Source: Hyphomicrobiaceae bacterium
Lineage (GTDB): Bacteria > Pseudomonadota > Alphaproteobacteria > Rhizobiales > Xanthobacteraceae
Assembly: GCA_947472885.1 (NCBI GenBank)
Contig: CANJBX010000002.1
Location: forward strand, 1-64,000
Length of the DNA: 64,000 nucleotides
Reading direction: 5' to 3'
The translations under genes and the position numbers were made by a program. Below, piece after piece: positions 62,804-64,000 of the stretch. The notes below the pieces were generated by a model. It made no database searches, was not told where the DNA came from, and saw only the letters and a list, made by a program, of their open reading frames with translations. The stretch's first letter is position 1. Each line of letters begins with the position of its first letter.

Positions 62804-64000
62804 TCACACCTTCGCCGCCCGCAGCCGCAGCGCATTGCCGACCACGCTGACCGACGACAGTGCCATCGCGGCGGCCGCGACCATCGGCGAGAGCAATAGC
62901 CCGAACACCGGATAGAGAACGCCAGCCGCAATCGGCACGCCGGCCGCGTTGTAGATGAAGGCGAACAGCAGGTTCTGCCGGATGTTGCGCATGGTCGCCT
63001 GCGAGAGCTTGCGTGCGCGCACGATGCCGGTGAGGTCGCCCTTCAGAAGCGTAATGCCGGCGCTCTCGATGGCGACGTCAGCGCCGGTACCCATGGCGAT
63101 GCCGACATCGGCAGCGACGAGCGCGGGCGCGTCGTTGACGCCGTCACCTGCCATCGCGACGACACGGCCCTCGCGGCGCAATTTTTCGATCACAGCACTC
63201 TTCTCGCCGGGCAGCACTTCAGCTTCGACCTCGTGGATGCCGAGCGTATGCGCGACCGCCTGCGCCGTCGTGTGATTGTCGCCGGTCAGCATCACGATGC
63301 GGATGCCATCGGCCTTGAGAGCCTTCAAGGCTTCCGGCGTCGTCGCCTTCACCGGGTCGGCAATGGCGATCATGCCGGCGAGCCCGCCGTCGATGGCGAT
63401 GAAGATCGCGGTTGCACCCTCGCCGCGCTTTTGTTCTGCGGCTTCGTCCAACGCCGCAATGCCGATGGAAAGTTCGCCCAGGTATTTCGCATTGCCAAGT
63501 ACGACACGCCGGCGCTCGACCATGCCGATGACGCCCTTGCCGGTCGGCGAATCGAAGCCGCGCACCGGCGCAAGCGCAATGTTCCTTTCCTTTGCCGCGG
63601 CAACGATGGCCTGCGCCAGCGGATGCTCGCTTGCGTGTTCGACACTGGCGGCGAATTTCAGGATTTCGTCTTCGGAAAACTCCACACCCCCTGCAGCCAC
63701 GACCGCAACAACCCTGGGCTTGCCCTCGGTCAGCGTCCCGGTCTTGTCAATCACCAGCGTATCGATCGCTTCCATGCGCTCCAGCGCTTCGGCATTCCTG
63801 ATCAGCACGCCAAGCTCCGCGCCGCGGCCAACGCCAACCATGATCGACATCGGCGTGGCGAGGCCAAGCGCACAGGGGCACGCGATGATGAGTACGCTCA
63901 CTGCCGCAACCAGCCCGAAGGCAAAGCGCGGCTCCGGCCCGAACGTCGCCCATACGGCGAAAGCAAACAGCGCCATCGCCATCACGACCGGCACGAACCA
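62804..64000 (-). CDS. Copper-transporting P1B-type ATPase, C-terminal part (truncated by the window)
   Basis: About 398 residues of the C-terminal half of a heavy-metal P-type ATPase; the frame is open at base 64,000 and the N-terminal metal-binding domains are off the window. The CPC metal site ([11 protein letters not shown]), phosphorylation site [24 protein letters not shown], and the copper-specific YN (FIYNAAGVP) and MALSS in the last membrane segments are visible, pointing to Cu(I) efflux (P1B-1). It is 80 bases upstream of the Zur box, in the same direction as the zinc genes but outside their regulated unit. Confidence 0.92.
   Translation of the reverse strand, partial: WFVPVVMAMALFAFAVWATFGPEPRFAFGLVAAVSVLIIACPCALGLATPMSIMVGVGRGAELGVLIRNAEALERMEAIDTLVIDKTGTLTEGKPRVVAVVAAGGVEFSEDEILKFAASVEHASEHPLAQAIVAAAKERNIALAPVRGFDSPTGKGVIGMVERRRVVLGNAKYLGELSIGIAALDEAAEQKRGEGATAIFIAIDGGLAGMIAIADPVKATTPEALKALKADGIRIVMLTGDNHTTAQAVAHTLGIHEVEAEVLPGEKSAVIEKLRREGRVVAMAGDGVNDAPALVAADVGIAMGTGADVAIESAGITLLKGDLTGIVRARKLSQATMRNIRQNLLFAFIYNAAGVPIAAGVLYPVFGLLLSPMVAAAAMALSSVSVVGNALRLRAAKV

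Noticed and set aside
1-64000. tRNA, rRNA or CRISPR arrays
   Set aside because: I looked for cloverleaf-like blocks (GTTCGAATC-type) and direct repeats with regular spacers, and saw none I could defend. A tRNAscan-SE or CRISPR search was not possible here.

Overview
The window is high-GC DNA from an alphaproteobacterium, most likely a Hyphomicrobiales (Rhizobiales) member close to the Bradyrhizobium/Xanthobacteraceae group. The support is: three orphan Bug-type solute-binding proteins, Rhizobiales-style intergenic palindromes, a CtrA-type box, a Zur-type palindrome, homospermidine synthase, and long structured leaders in front of serC and the ornithine decarboxylase gene. It reads as chromosomal housekeeping plus catabolic and transport clusters. 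No phage, CRISPR array, rRNA or tRNA was seen. The only mobile DNA is the start of an IS-type transposase at the left edge.

Layout. 1-2,140: IS end, a transglutaminase and two small unknown genes, bracketed by two palindromic repeats. 2,144-5,076: serC-serA with a two-hairpin leader. 5,142-7,022: two related outer-membrane barrel genes, the second Pro-rich and broken by a frameshift. 7,342-11,714: glmM and lutABC (L-lactate oxidation). 11,850-18,897: a beta-barrel protein, kdsD, a Bug protein, nfeD with a stomatin gene, and hemH. 19,001-20,542: a periplasmic nucleotidase-like protein. 20,812-29,821: a branched-chain-type ABC transporter (livGHMKF) framed by two acyl-CoA ligases. 30,020-36,103: an AT-richer orphan gene, a fused indolepyruvate:ferredoxin oxidoreductase and an acyl-CoA dehydrogenase. 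36,208-37,740: an exported argininosuccinate-lyase-like protein. 37,871-44,908: SDR, alpha/beta hydrolase, TRAP permeases, L,D-transpeptidase, CobW-type metallochaperone and WD40 genes. 45,108-47,981: an RND/MMPL exporter and a secreted protein. 48,099-51,910: polyamine genes (ornithine decarboxylase, acetyltransferase, homospermidine synthase). 52,042-57,808: M3 peptidase and a Bug/aldolase/gamma-glutamyltransferase operon. 58,051-64,000: metal genes (DUF1007-NicO, Zur-boxed microprotein-znuC-znuB, copper ATPase).

How the genes work together. The liv transporter, its two CoA ligases, the ferredoxin oxidoreductase and the acyl-CoA dehydrogenase fit uptake and CoA-dependent breakdown of aromatic or branched acids (inference). 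ODC and Hss give putrescine and then homospermidine. The right end handles nickel/cobalt, zinc and copper, and the CobW protein is a further metal factor.

The most unusual items are: a 51-residue His-rich single-membrane-segment microprotein as first gene of the zinc-uptake operon, directly behind a perfect Zur-type palindrome; an exported lyase with Trp where argininosuccinate lyases have a catalytic His; a near-identical 38-bp promoter-like element in front of two consecutive genes; and hairpin repeats filling the longer gaps of the liv operon. Starts were chosen by eye from ribosome binding sites and family lengths. No alignment or database search was run.
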